Positions 53,741 to 62,912 of a stretch of 64,000 nt of DNA are shown here, in pieces. The position numbers and the translations under genes are program-made. Source of the DNA: Betaproteobacteria bacterium Ga0077540 (GTDB lineage: Bacteria; Pseudomonadota; Gammaproteobacteria; Burkholderiales; Methylophilaceae); contig LNEP01000001.1 of the NCBI GenBank assembly GCA_001464125.1, positions 248,001 through 312,000 on the forward strand, read 5' to 3'. Below the pieces are notes generated by a model. The model did no database searches, was not told the DNA's origin, and saw only the letters and a program-made list of their open reading frames with translations. Every line of letters starts with the position of its first letter. Within the stretch, counting starts at the first letter, position 1.

Positions 53741-54286
53741 ATGATGATGACTATGAACACATTACCTATCCAAGAGTTAAGAACACTTTTAGCTGCCGTG
53801 GCCAGTCACGGAGAGCAGCATTTGCTTGAGGTCGAGTCAGATTTACAGCAAACCGCTTTCTTATTGAATGAAGCGATTGAAAAGCTGAGCGTCAGCTTTA
53901 TGAAAATTCATGAATTGATTGCACAGCAGCATAACTTGTTGATGACCTCCGGGCAATGCAATGAGGCCATGACGTTTGCCCTAAACGACTATGAACAAAA
54001 AATTGGTGATGAGGTGAATTCTGTAGTTACTGGGATGCAATTTCAAGACATGACCAATCAGCTACTGCACCGCACGATTAATCGTGTGAATGGATTAAAA
54101 GAATTGCTGCGAGAGTTGGCAGAACATGGTTATGACATGGATGCGAATCGTGAGCATAACGATATTGCCAGATTTTTGGCCAATATTCATGAAACATTCG
54201 ACAACAGCAGCCATGCCCTTTCTGGCAGTTTAAGAAAAGTGGTAGGGCAACAGGATATGGCCACAGGCGATATTGATTTGTTTTAA
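53741..54286 (+). CDS. CheZ-like CheY-P phosphatase (divergent)
   Basis: The 181-residue, all-helical protein lies between motB and cheY. GMQFQDMTNQLLHRTINRV at about 98-116 resembles the active centre of CheZ (E. coli QDFQDLTGQ), keeping Asp103 and Gln107 in the D-x-x-x-Q spacing used for CheY-P hydrolysis. The C-terminus GQQDMATGDIDLF also looks like CheZ's CheY-docking tail, which ends DLLDSLGF. The protein is otherwise unlike enteric CheZ and shorter (214). A three-methionine start leaves the exact N-terminus open. Confidence 0.7.
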   Translation: MMMTMNTLPIQELRTLLAAVASHGEQHLLEVESDLQQTAFLLNEAIEKLSVSFMKIHELIAQQHNLLMTSGQCNEAMTFALNDYEQKIGDEVNSVVTGMQFQDMTNQLLHRTINRVNGLKELLRELAEHGYDMDANREHNDIARFLANIHETFDNSSHALSGSLRKVVGQQDMATGDIDLF

Positions 54287-54352
54287 AACGGACAACAAAT
54301 AGGCAACAAATTCTTGGGTGGTTATTTTTAACAAAGTAAAAGTGAGTACGAA

Positions 54353-54691
54353 ATGGCAAAAACAATTTTAGCAGTCGATGACTCAGGTTCTCTTCGTCAA
54401 ATGGTGGCTTTTAGCGCTGTGGACGGGCAAGATGGCTTAACCAAAGCGAAAGAGCGAACAGTAGATTTGGTGTTAACAGACCAAAACATGCCCATCATGG
54501 ATGGCCTGACTTTGATCAAGAACTTGCGCGAGTTGGGTTCCTATCAAAAGGTGCCTATCTTGATGCTCACCACAGAATCAAGCGATGAGATGAAAGCAAA
54601 AGGCAAAGCAGCGGGTGCGAACGGCTGGCTGGTGAAACCTTTTGACCCAAAACGCTTGATTGAAGTGGTTCAAAAAGTGATTGGTCAATAA
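54353..54691 (+). CDS. cheY: Chemotaxis response regulator CheY with internal deletion
   Basis: The 112-residue receiver keeps the acidic pair Asp9-Asp10 (AVDDSGSL), the phospho-acceptor Asp43 (VLTDQNMPIMDG), the TTESS switch and Lys95 (LVKPFDP). But the first helix runs QMVAFS directly into AVDGQDGLTKAK. Other CheY proteins of this type have about ten more residues between these points (a stretch like LKSAGYEVVE), and the usual length is 120-125. The missing block would be the end of helix 1 and beta-strand 2. The frame is intact, so it is either a true in-frame deletion or a sequence error. In the family CheY-P binds FliM to reverse the motor. Confidence 0.88.
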   Translation: MAKTILAVDDSGSLRQMVAFSAVDGQDGLTKAKERTVDLVLTDQNMPIMDGLTLIKNLRELGSYQKVPILMLTTESSDEMKAKGKAAGANGWLVKPFDPKRLIEVVQKVIGQ

Positions 54692-54784
54692 AAAGCACAA
54701 TGTACTGGGGTGGTTAACAGTCCACCGCGCCCACTGATTAATTGAGATTAATCGAGCGCATATAACGGAAAACGAGGTATCACA

Positions 54785-57163
54785 ATGACAGTAGACATGA
54801 GTCAGTTTTATGAGGTCTTCTTTGATGAAGCAGAAGAACTGCTTGCAGAAGCGGAACGCTTGCTGCTAGGGATTGATATTGATCAACCCGATACGGAAGA
54901 TTTGAATGCGATTTTTAGAGCGGCGCACTCCATTAAAGGTGGAGCGGCGACATTTGGGTTTATGGACATGGCGGAAATTACCCATGTACTGGAAAACCTG
55001 CTGGATAAGATTCGTAAAAACGAGATGAAACTGACCAGTGAGCACGTAGATGCGTTCTTGGCGGCTAAAGATGTGCTAAAAATGGAGTTAGATGGTCACC
55101 GTCATGCTTCCGATGTGGACCAAGACCAAGTGGGCGATGTGAAGATGGTGTTGAAATCACTGTCTGAAGCCAGTGCAGATGCTGTGGCTCCTGCTGCAAC
55201 GCCTAAAGCTGAACCGGTAAAAGCCGAAGCTGCACCAACACCAGAGCCTGTATCTGCACCTGTTGCAGCAGCGCCAACTGCGCCTGCAAATGTGCCGGCC
55301 AATGTTCCAGACGGTCATGTGATATTCCATGTGGCCTTACCAGTAATTTCCGAAAAAGACTTAACCAATATTAAAGATGAATTAGCTTTGTTGGGCGAGG
55401 TAAGCTCGGCCGAACAAGCGGATAAACGCCACGTGTTGACCTTGGTAACGGATTCTAGCCAAGACGACATTATTTCGATTTGCTCTTTTATTTTAGACCC
55501 CAATGATTTGGTGATTACGCTGGGTGAGGTCGCCAAAGCTGCGCCGGCTAAAGTTGAAACTACCCCTACTAGTGAGCCAGTTGCAGCAACCGCAGCACCA
55601 GAGGCTTTAGCCAGCTCTGCAAGCGCTTCTGCAGAGGAGCCTGTTGCCGACGGCAAAGTGAAAGTACAAGAAGAAGTCGGTTGGGGCTTGTTTACTGAAG
55701 AAGGCCAAGAAAAGCAGGAAGAAGGCTATGGCTTCTTTGCACCGTTCAAGCCTCATCCAGATGCAGTTGAAACACAGCTAATAGGTGATGATACCGTCGT
55801 CACCCCCGAAAACTCTGGGGCTACTCCGGTGGTTGAACAAGCACCGGAAGCATCTGCAGCGGCAGCCGCACCTGTTGAGAAACGCACACAAGCCAGACGT
55901 GAATCAGACAAAGCACCCGCTAACGCAGAAACGACATCTATTCGTGTGGGCATTGAGAAAGTGGATCAACTGATTAACTTAGTGGGTGAGTTGGTGATTA
56001 CCCAAGCGATGATTGAACAACGCGTTAATTCCTTGGATCCTGTCACCAACGAAGCATTGATTAACAGCGTGGGTCAGTTAACACGCAATACACGCGATTT
56101 GCAAGAGTCGGTGATGTCGATTCGTATGATGCCGATGGATTTCGTATTCTCACGCTTCCCACGCATGGTGCGTGATTTGGCTGGAAAACTGAACAAAAAA
56201 GTGGAATTTGTCACCATTGGTGCTACCACCGAATTAGACAAAGGCTTGATTGAACGTATTGTCGATCCACTCACCCACTTGGTGCGTAACAGTGTGGATC
56301 ACGGCATTGAAACACCGGAAAAGCGCAAAGCCGCTGGTAAGTCAGAAGTTGGCGTACTCACGCTATCTGCTGCACACAAAGGCGGTAGCATTGTGATTGA
56401 AGTGACCGATGATGGCGCTGGTTTAAACCGAGAAAAAATCTTGGCCAAAGCGCGCTCTAACGGTTTAGTCGTCAGTGAGAATATGTCAGATGGCGAAGTC
56501 TTTTCGCTTATCTTTGCACCAGGTTTCTCTACCGCAGAGGTGGTCACCGATGTATCGGGTCGTGGTGTAGGCATGGATGTAGTGAAACGTAATATCACTG
56601 CCATGGGCGGTGTAGTTGAGATTCGCTCTGCTCTCGGTTATGGCACTACGATTTCCATTGCGTTACCACTCACCTTGGCGATTTTGGATGGCATGTCTGT
56701 GTCATTAGGTCACAGCGTGTATGTGGTACCGCTCAACCTTATTGTTGAAACCTTACAGCCCAAAGCCGAAGACATCAAAACCGTCACCGGCGAAGGCTAT
56801 ATGGTGCATGTGCGTGGTGAGTATTTGCCGATTATTGCATTACACCGTCTATTTAATCACCACACTGAAATTACCGACCCAACCCAAGGCGTATTGGTGT
56901 TGATTGAAGCGGATGGTAAAAAATCTGCCTTGTTTGTAGACCGCTTAGTCGGCCAGCAACAAGTAGTCATTAAGAGCCTAGAAACTAACTTTAAAAAGGT
57001 ACCAGGTGTTTCAGGCGCCACCATCATGGGCGATGGCTCAGTAGCGTTGATTTTAGACGTGCCCGCCATTATTCAGATGGGCCAAACCACTAATTACATT
57101 ACCGGGGCTGCTACGTTTGCGCATCCATCTGCCCCTGCCATTTCAAACACAGCGAATGCATAA
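54785..57163 (+). CDS. cheA: Chemotaxis histidine kinase CheA
   Basis: The 792-residue CheA has an HPt domain with RAAHSIKGGAATFGF (His48 is the phosphorylation site). An Ala/Pro-rich linker and a CheY-docking-like domain (about 178-255) follow, then a second low-complexity linker, the P3 dimerisation helix (KVDQLINLVGELVITQ), the ATPase domain with NSVDHGIETPE, DDGAGLN and GRGVGMDVVK, and a CheW-like P5 domain. All kinase boxes are intact. cheW follows after 12 bp. Confidence 0.97.
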   Translation: MTVDMSQFYEVFFDEAEELLAEAERLLLGIDIDQPDTEDLNAIFRAAHSIKGGAATFGFMDMAEITHVLENLLDKIRKNEMKLTSEHVDAFLAAKDVLKMELDGHRHASDVDQDQVGDVKMVLKSLSEASADAVAPAATPKAEPVKAEAAPTPEPVSAPVAAAPTAPANVPANVPDGHVIFHVALPVISEKDLTNIKDELALLGEVSSAEQADKRHVLTLVTDSSQDDIISICSFILDPNDLVITLGEVAKAAPAKVETTPTSEPVAATAAPEALASSASASAEEPVADGKVKVQEEVGWGLFTEEGQEKQEEGYGFFAPFKPHPDAVETQLIGDDTVVTPENSGATPVVEQAPEASAAAAAPVEKRTQARRESDKAPANAETTSIRVGIEKVDQLINLVGELVITQAMIEQRVNSLDPVTNEALINSVGQLTRNTRDLQESVMSIRMMPMDFVFSRFPRMVRDLAGKLNKKVEFVTIGATTELDKGLIERIVDPLTHLVRNSVDHGIETPEKRKAAGKSEVGVLTLSAAHKGGSIVIEVTDDGAGLNREKILAKARSNGLVVSENMSDGEVFSLIFAPGFSTAEVVTDVSGRGVGMDVVKRNITAMGGVVEIRSALGYGTTISIALPLTLAILDGMSVSLGHSVYVVPLNLIVETLQPKAEDIKTVTGEGYMVHVRGEYLPIIALHRLFNHHTEITDPTQGVLVLIEADGKKSALFVDRLVGQQQVVIKSLETNFKKVPGVSGATIMGDGSVALILDVPAIIQMGQTTNYITGAATFAHPSAPAISNTANA

Positions 57164-57175
57164 GGAGTATATGCA

Positions 57176-57682
57176 ATGAACATGAATACTGAAGCAGTCA
57201 CAACCAGCAACAGCGCAAACTTAAAAAGCGCGGCAGGCGAATATTTAACCTTTGTACTGGGCACAGAGCAATACGGTTTAGAAATTTTAAAAGTGCAGGA
57301 AATCCGCGGTTACGACTCCGTAACCCAAATTGCCAATACCCCAGACTTTATTAAAGGGGTGGTGAATCTGCGCGGCAAGATCGTGCCAATTGTGGATTTA
57401 CGTATCAAGTTTAACTTGGGCAAGGTGGAGTACGACGAATTCACGGTCGTCATTATCTTGAACTTAAGCGGTCGCATTGTCGGTATTGTGGTCGATGGTG
57501 TGTCTGACGTGATGGCTTTGAAAGAAGAGCAATTGCGTGAAGTACCTTCTTTAGTCACCAGCATTGATACCAAATACATTGTTGGGCTGGCGACTGTAGA
57601 AGAGCATATGCTGATTTTGGTGGATATCGAGAGGCTTATGAGTAGTCAAGAGATGGAACTCATCGACTCAGCTATTCATTAA
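57176..57682 (+). CDS. cheW: Chemotaxis coupling protein CheW
   Basis: The 168-residue CheW has [43 protein letters not shown] and [16 protein letters not shown], the conserved blocks that bridge CheA and receptors. It starts in AGGAG context after cheA. Confidence 0.97.
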   Translation: MNMNTEAVTTSNSANLKSAAGEYLTFVLGTEQYGLEILKVQEIRGYDSVTQIANTPDFIKGVVNLRGKIVPIVDLRIKFNLGKVEYDEFTVVIILNLSGRIVGIVVDGVSDVMALKEEQLREVPSLVTSIDTKYIVGLATVEEHMLILVDIERLMSSQEMELIDSAIH

Positions 57683-57711
57683 TTAACTAACCAACAATAA
57701 AGGGGTAAGTA

Positions 57712-59205
57712 ATGTTTTCTAAACTATTGGATTTGATTGGGCAATCAGCTGACATCACGAAAGCGAAATTGGACGCGGCAGACAATGCCGGGCAACTTGA
57801 AGCGATTAGCAAAATTCAAGGGGTGGTTGAGTTTGACCTCAAAGGTAACATCACAGCAGTCAATGACAACTTTGCATCGGTCACAGGATATAGCCAACAA
57901 GAAATTGTTGGTAATCATCACAGTATGTTTGTGGATACTACTTACAAAGCTAGTCCAGAATACAAAGCGTTTTGGGACAAGCTAGGTCGGGGTGAGGCAG
58001 ATGCAGGACAATACAAGCGTATTGGTAAAGGTGGCAAAGAGGTTTGGCTACAAGCTAGCTACAACCCGATTTTAGACATGAATGGTAAGCCATTTAAAGT
58101 CGTTAAATATGCAACCGATATTACCGAGCAGCATAAGGCGAGTGTAGTCTTACAAACTGCAGTAGAAGAAACACAACATGTGATCGAAGCGGCCAAAGCA
58201 GGTGATTTAACTGGTCGCGTAACATTGGATGGAAAATCAGGTGCGATTGCTAGCTTGTGTGATGGTGTCAATGCACTCATGGATAAAATGACTGAGGTGT
58301 TGATATCCATACGTGAGGCTGGAGAGACCATCAATACCGCAGCGGGTGAAATCTCTACAGGTAATAATGATCTATCTAGCCGTACAGAAGAGCAAGCATC
58401 AAGTTTAGAGGAAACTGCATCCAGTATGGAGGAGTTAGCTTCAACTGTGAAACAGAATGCGGAAAATGCAAAGCAAGCTAACCAATTGGCTGCTGCGGCA
58501 TCAGGCGTGGCCGTAAAGGGTGGTGAGGTGGTAGGCAACGTAGTCACGACTATGAGTGACATTAATCAAAGTGCCCGCAAGATCGAAGACATTATTTCCG
58601 TCATTGATGGTATCGCCTTCCAAACTAATATCTTGGCGTTGAATGCTGCGGTTGAGGCGGCACGTGCAGGTGAGCAAGGCCGTGGCTTTGCGGTAGTGGC
58701 AGGTGAGGTGCGTAACTTAGCGCAACGTTCTGCCAGTGCAGCCAAAGAGATCAAAGAGTTGATATCAGACTCAGTCAGCAAGGTTCAAGAAGGTACCCGC
58801 TTGGTGGAAAACGCAGGTAGCACCATGACAGAAATCGTGTCATCGGTACAACGTGTAACGGACATCATGGGTGAGATTTCTGCCGCATCACAAGAGCAAA
58901 GTGCAGGTATTGATCAAGTGAATACCGCAATTACCAGCATGGATGAAGTGACCCAACAAAACGCGGCCTTGGTGGAAGAAGCTGCAGCTGCAGCGGAATC
59001 ACTGGTCGACCAAGCCATTAGTTTGATGGAAGTGGTGGGTAACTTTAAGTTAAAAGGTGCGGGCGCTCAGCAAGAGCGTCGTGCTCACAATAGCCCAATG
59101 CGTGCATCAAAGCCAGTGGCAGCGCCAAAACCTACACCTAAACCGGTCGCGGCTAAAGTGTCTGCAAAAACCGGTACAGATGATAGCGATTGGGAAGAGT
59201 TTTAA
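57712..59205 (+). CDS. Soluble PAS chemoreceptor
   Basis: The 497-residue receptor has no membrane segment. A PAS domain (about 30-150, with [25 protein letters not shown]) leads to a HAMP-like stretch and a long signalling coiled coil with the tip [20 protein letters not shown]. The C-terminus is a Pro/Ala/Lys linker ending DWEEF, which resembles the NWETF pentapeptide that recruits CheR and CheB. It is probably a cytoplasmic redox or ligand sensor; the cofactor is unknown. AAGGGG precedes the ATG. Confidence 0.93.
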   Translation: MFSKLLDLIGQSADITKAKLDAADNAGQLEAISKIQGVVEFDLKGNITAVNDNFASVTGYSQQEIVGNHHSMFVDTTYKASPEYKAFWDKLGRGEADAGQYKRIGKGGKEVWLQASYNPILDMNGKPFKVVKYATDITEQHKASVVLQTAVEETQHVIEAAKAGDLTGRVTLDGKSGAIASLCDGVNALMDKMTEVLISIREAGETINTAAGEISTGNNDLSSRTEEQASSLEETASSMEELASTVKQNAENAKQANQLAAAASGVAVKGGEVVGNVVTTMSDINQSARKIEDIISVIDGIAFQTNILALNAAVEAARAGEQGRGFAVVAGEVRNLAQRSASAAKEIKELISDSVSKVQEGTRLVENAGSTMTEIVSSVQRVTDIMGEISAASQEQSAGIDQVNTAITSMDEVTQQNAALVEEAAAAAESLVDQAISLMEVVGNFKLKGAGAQQERRAHNSPMRASKPVAAPKPTPKPVAAKVSAKTGTDDSDWEEF

Positions 59206-59344
59206 TTGCAGCAACACAAAATAAACAGAATGCGGTTTGTAGGTTTTATTGGGGCATGAAAAGTAGTGAGCTTGTAACAGAATAGTGAACATAGATCACA
59301 GGATGACTGGGGAAAATTGTGATCAACATTGAAAACGGAGTGGA

Positions 59345-62101
59345 ATGATGAAAATTAACATGCCAGTAACACAGAAAGAAATTGAGCTGTCAGATACCAG
59401 CTCGATTGTTTCTAAAACCGACCTAAAAGGCCGCATTACTTACATTAACCGTGACTTTATTGATATTAGCGGCTTCACAGAGGCTGAACTGATTGGCCAA
59501 AGTCACAACATTGTGCGGCACCCAGATATGCCGCCCGAGGCTTTTGCTGATTTATGGAATACCGTTAAATCTGGTAAGCCATGGAACGGCATGGTGAAAA
59601 ACCGTTGCAAAAACGGCGATCACTATTGGGTTGAGGCCAACGTGGCACCCATTCGCCAGAGTGGTGCAGTCATTGGGTATATGTCAGTACGTTCAAAACC
59701 TTCACGCCAACAAGTGGAAGAGGCAGATCGTTTGTACCGCCAATGGCGCGAAGGCAATTTTGCCAAGCCTAGCTTAGTCGCCAAGGCAGTCAAGCAAGTA
59801 TTTGATCTATCCATACGCTACAAACTGTTGGCGGCCACCACAGTGCCAGTATTGGCAGTGGGTGCTGCCCAATACTTCGGATGGGCTAACTCATTACCAG
59901 TATTAACTGGATTAGGCTTGGCTGTGGGTGTGGCCAGCGGTTTAATCATTGGTAAGAAAATTCAAACATCAGCAGTTAACACCACTAATGCCTTGAACAA
60001 ATTTGCAGAGGGCAATCTTACATTTGCCATTAATACCAAAGTCAATGATGAGTTTGGCAAAATCATGCAAGCACTCAAATCCATGCAAATCAAAATTGGC
60101 TTTGATGTGAACGATGCCAGAAAAGTCGCCGAGCAAGCGTTGCGCCTGCAATCTGCACTGGATAATAGTTCTACTGCCTTTACCTTTGGCGATCACAATA
60201 ACCAACTGCAATACATGAACAAATCTGCAGCAACGATTTGGACGCGTATGCAAGCTGAAATTGCCAAACAGCACGATGGTTTTAATGTTGAGGGCATGTT
60301 GGGTCACAACATTGGTCAATACATCGAAAATACAGATGACCGCAAAGTGTTCGCTGAGAAATTAACCACATCCAAAGCCATGGAAATCAACATGTATGGC
60401 CGTCGTATTGGTTTAGTCATTATTCCTGTCTACAACGAGCAAGGCGATTACTTGGGCCGTATGACGCAATGGAATGACCGTACCGATGAAGTGATTGCCG
60501 AGCAAGAAGTGATTCGCTTAGTGGGCGATGCTGTAGCTGGCAAGTTATCTGAACGCGTTGACCTGAGTGTATTGCCAACAGGCTTTATTATGGACATCGG
60601 CCAGGGCATGAACAAGATTTTGGATGCAGTGATTGGGCCATTGAACGTGGCAGCCGATTACGTGGATAAATTTGCCAACGGCATTATTCCGCCACCCATT
60701 TCAGACAACTACAACGGTGACTTTAATACGCTTAAAGATAACCTGAACTCCTGTGTACATGCACTTGGCTTACTAGTTACAGATGCCAACATGCTGGCGA
60801 AAGCGGCTGCTGAAGGTAAATTGGATACCCGCGCAGATGCCACTAAACATTGGGGTGATTACCGCAAAGTGGTGGAAGGCGTGAATGCCACCTTAGATTC
60901 TGTGATTGGACCTTTGAACATTGCTGCCCAATACATGGATGATATTTCCAAAGGTAATATCCCCACCAAAATTACTGATCACTATCAAGGTGATTTTAAT
61001 CAAATTAAAGACAACCTCAATACCTGTATTGATGCGGTAAACCGCTTGGTGAGCGATGCCAATATGCTGGCAGATGCCGCACGCGAAGGCCGTATCTCTA
61101 CTCGTGCGGATGTAACCTTACACCAAGGTAACTTCCGCCAAGTGGTGGAAGGTGTCAACCAAACGCTAGACATGATTGTGGAACCGATAGCGGCTGTAAA
61201 ACTAGCAGTAGAAACCATTACCACAGCAGCAGGCGAAATCTCCACCGGTAACAGCGATTTATCTGCACGTACCGAACAACAAGCGTCTAGCTTGGAAGAG
61301 ACAGCAGCCAGCATGGAAGAACTTGCAGGTACTGTGAAACAAAATGCCGATAACGCAAAACAAGCCAACCAATTAGCCCTTACTGCATCTGGTGTGGCGG
61401 TAAAAGGCGGTCAAGTAGTGGCAGAAGTGGTGAACACCATGACCGGTATTAACGATAGCGCCCGCAAAATTGAGGACATTATCTCTGTCATCGATGGCAT
61501 TGCCTTCCAAACCAATATCTTGGCGCTTAATGCTGCGGTAGAAGCTGCACGTGCAGGTGAGCAAGGTCGTGGTTTTGCAGTGGTGGCAGGTGAGGTGCGC
61601 AACTTAGCACAACGTTCTGCTAGCGCAGCTAAAGAGATTAAAGAGCTGATTACCGATTCTGTAAACAAAACTGCAGAAGGCACCAAATTGGTTGAAAACG
61701 CAGGCAGCACCATGGAAGAAGTGGTGACCTCTGTGCAACGCGTGGCCGATATTATCAGTGAAATTGCTGCAGCTTCTGCTGAGCAAACCACGGGCATTGA
61801 CCAAGTGAACCAAGCCGTGACTAGCATGGATGAGGTAACACAGCAAAATGCAGCCTTAGTAGAGGAGGCAGCAGCAGCGGCTGAATCACTTTTAGAGCAA
61901 GCTAATCAATTATCAGATGTGGTCGGTGTGTTCAAAGTGGATGGAGCGTCTAACGTTAAATCTAGCGAGCGTCGTGTTGCGCATAGTCCTATGCGTAGCG
62001 CGCAACGTCCAGCCCAAATGAGCAAACCCGTGGCTAAATCTACACCAAAACCACAATTGGCTAAAACCGGCACCGATGATGGCGATTGGGAAGAGTTTTA
62101 A
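59345..62101 (+). CDS. Aer-like PAS/poly-HAMP chemoreceptor
   Basis: The 918-residue receptor starts with an Aer-type PAS domain ([19 protein letters not shown] and [16 protein letters not shown] near 58-102), which in Aer binds FAD and senses redox. Two membrane segments lie at about 158-205 with almost no periplasmic part, then a HAMP domain, a second PAS (about 265-395), and two tandem 91-residue HAMP-type repeats (about 427-517 and 518-608). The signalling hairpin follows, ending in a linker with GDWEEF. The signalling half is closely related to that of the previous gene. GGAG lies 6 bases before the ATG. Confidence 0.93.
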   Translation: MMKINMPVTQKEIELSDTSSIVSKTDLKGRITYINRDFIDISGFTEAELIGQSHNIVRHPDMPPEAFADLWNTVKSGKPWNGMVKNRCKNGDHYWVEANVAPIRQSGAVIGYMSVRSKPSRQQVEEADRLYRQWREGNFAKPSLVAKAVKQVFDLSIRYKLLAATTVPVLAVGAAQYFGWANSLPVLTGLGLAVGVASGLIIGKKIQTSAVNTTNALNKFAEGNLTFAINTKVNDEFGKIMQALKSMQIKIGFDVNDARKVAEQALRLQSALDNSSTAFTFGDHNNQLQYMNKSAATIWTRMQAEIAKQHDGFNVEGMLGHNIGQYIENTDDRKVFAEKLTTSKAMEINMYGRRIGLVIIPVYNEQGDYLGRMTQWNDRTDEVIAEQEVIRLVGDAVAGKLSERVDLSVLPTGFIMDIGQGMNKILDAVIGPLNVAADYVDKFANGIIPPPISDNYNGDFNTLKDNLNSCVHALGLLVTDANMLAKAAAEGKLDTRADATKHWGDYRKVVEGVNATLDSVIGPLNIAAQYMDDISKGNIPTKITDHYQGDFNQIKDNLNTCIDAVNRLVSDANMLADAAREGRISTRADVTLHQGNFRQVVEGVNQTLDMIVEPIAAVKLAVETITTAAGEISTGNSDLSARTEQQASSLEETAASMEELAGTVKQNADNAKQANQLALTASGVAVKGGQVVAEVVNTMTGINDSARKIEDIISVIDGIAFQTNILALNAAVEAARAGEQGRGFAVVAGEVRNLAQRSASAAKEIKELITDSVNKTAEGTKLVENAGSTMEEVVTSVQRVADIISEIAAASAEQTTGIDQVNQAVTSMDEVTQQNAALVEEAAAAAESLLEQANQLSDVVGVFKVDGASNVKSSERRVAHSPMRSAQRPAQMSKPVAKSTPKPQLAKTGTDDGDWEEF

Positions 62102-62136
62102 TCATGCAGTAAGGTAAAAAATCTAGGTAAAAAAAA

Positions 62137-62160
62137 GCGAGCTTTATGCTCGCTTTTTTT
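62137..62160 (+). terminator. Rho-independent terminator after the chemotaxis operon
   Basis: GCGAGC (62137-62142), a 5-base loop, and GCTCGC (62148-62153) followed by seven T lie 36 bases past the last stop. The A run on the other side would allow termination from the right as well. Confidence 0.9.
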
Positions 62161-62287
62161 ACTTTATTCAACGCCATTAGCAAACACAAAAAGTAAATAT
62201 TGACGCGGGCTTAATGCCTGATTTTGTAACCAATATGTAATGAAATATTCCCAGTGAAAATTAATTGTAACTACATTGTAAAACACT

Positions 62288-62314
62288 TAAAGAATATGCT
62301 AGCAACACCGTTAA
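62288..62314 (+). promoter_or_regulatory. FliA-like promoter before the small secreted protein gene
   Basis: TAAA (62288-62291), 15 bases, then ACCGTTAA (62307-62314) match TAAA-N15-GCCGATAA at 10 of 12 positions, 73 bases upstream of the start codon. Confidence 0.55.
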
Positions 62315-62386
62315 TTCTAATAAGTGGTTTTGGTTGTGTTCAAACAAATACTAAAACTTTTTTAAATCCTAGTTATTGGAGTTTTT

Positions 62387-62626
62387 ATGGCAGTTAAATT
62401 AGTAGCAACAGCATTCACAACATTGGTTTTGACTTTAGCAACACAGCAAGCACTAGCAGCGGAAGTATGTACAGTGTCCATGATGGGTCGAGTATGTTAC
62501 GAAGAAGGTAGCCCAGAAGCCACTGCAGCACACATGAAGGGCAACGCTGTTGCAGATGCTGCCGCTAAGAAAAAAACAGAAGTTGCTGATGCCTCTAAGG
62601 AAACCAAAAAATTAGTAAGTAAATAA
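62387..62626 (+). CDS. Small secreted protein, hypothetical, possibly motility-coregulated
   Basis: The 79-residue product has a signal peptide ending QALAAE (cleavage near 25). The 54-residue mature part has two cysteines ten residues apart (VCTVSMMGRVC), able to form a disulfide, and then a Lys/Ala-rich helix (DAAAKKKTEVADASKETKKL). I know no family. GGAG lies before the ATG. The gene is flanked by terminators on both sides and has a FliA-like promoter, so it is its own unit among chemoreceptor genes. Confidence 0.75.
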   Translation: MAVKLVATAFTTLVLTLATQQALAAEVCTVSMMGRVCYEEGSPEATAAHMKGNAVADAAAKKKTEVADASKETKKLVSK

Positions 62627-62695
62627 GCAGTATCACACTAAGCATAAATGCTCAATTTTCGATAATTTAATCGAATTTAGTTGTACCCACAGAAA

Positions 62696-62730
62696 CGCCC
62701 CTAGGCATAACACCTAGGGGCGTTTTTTTT
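62696..62730 (+). terminator. Strong rho-independent terminator after the small secreted gene
   Basis: CGCCCCTAGG (62696-62705) and CCTAGGGGCG (62713-62722) form a perfect 10-bp stem with a 7-base loop followed by eight T. Confidence 0.93.
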
Positions 62731-62912
62731 ACATGGAAATTTGTATTTAATTCGATCTGATTAACGATGAAAAGAGGGGTTTTTATGATGTTTATCTATT
62801 AATCAAAAACCCTCAAGAAAGCACACAATTGTGTCGTTGAAGGTAGTAGTGAGAAAAGTTATTTAAGCCTATCAACCAAGCAGTTTAGAAATAAAAAAAC
62901 CTGGAGAAAAGA

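Noticed and set aside
59290-59330. CRP-like inverted repeat GATCACA/TGTGATC before the Aer-like receptor
   Set aside because: The arms are 17 bases apart, too far for a CRP site (6-8), and only 7 bp long; chance is likely.
62755-62825. Terminator-like GGGGTTTTT/AAAAACCC pair before the last receptor
   Set aside because: The loop is about 20 bases, the arms are imperfect and no gene ends just before it; the strong terminator at 62696 already serves the previous gene.
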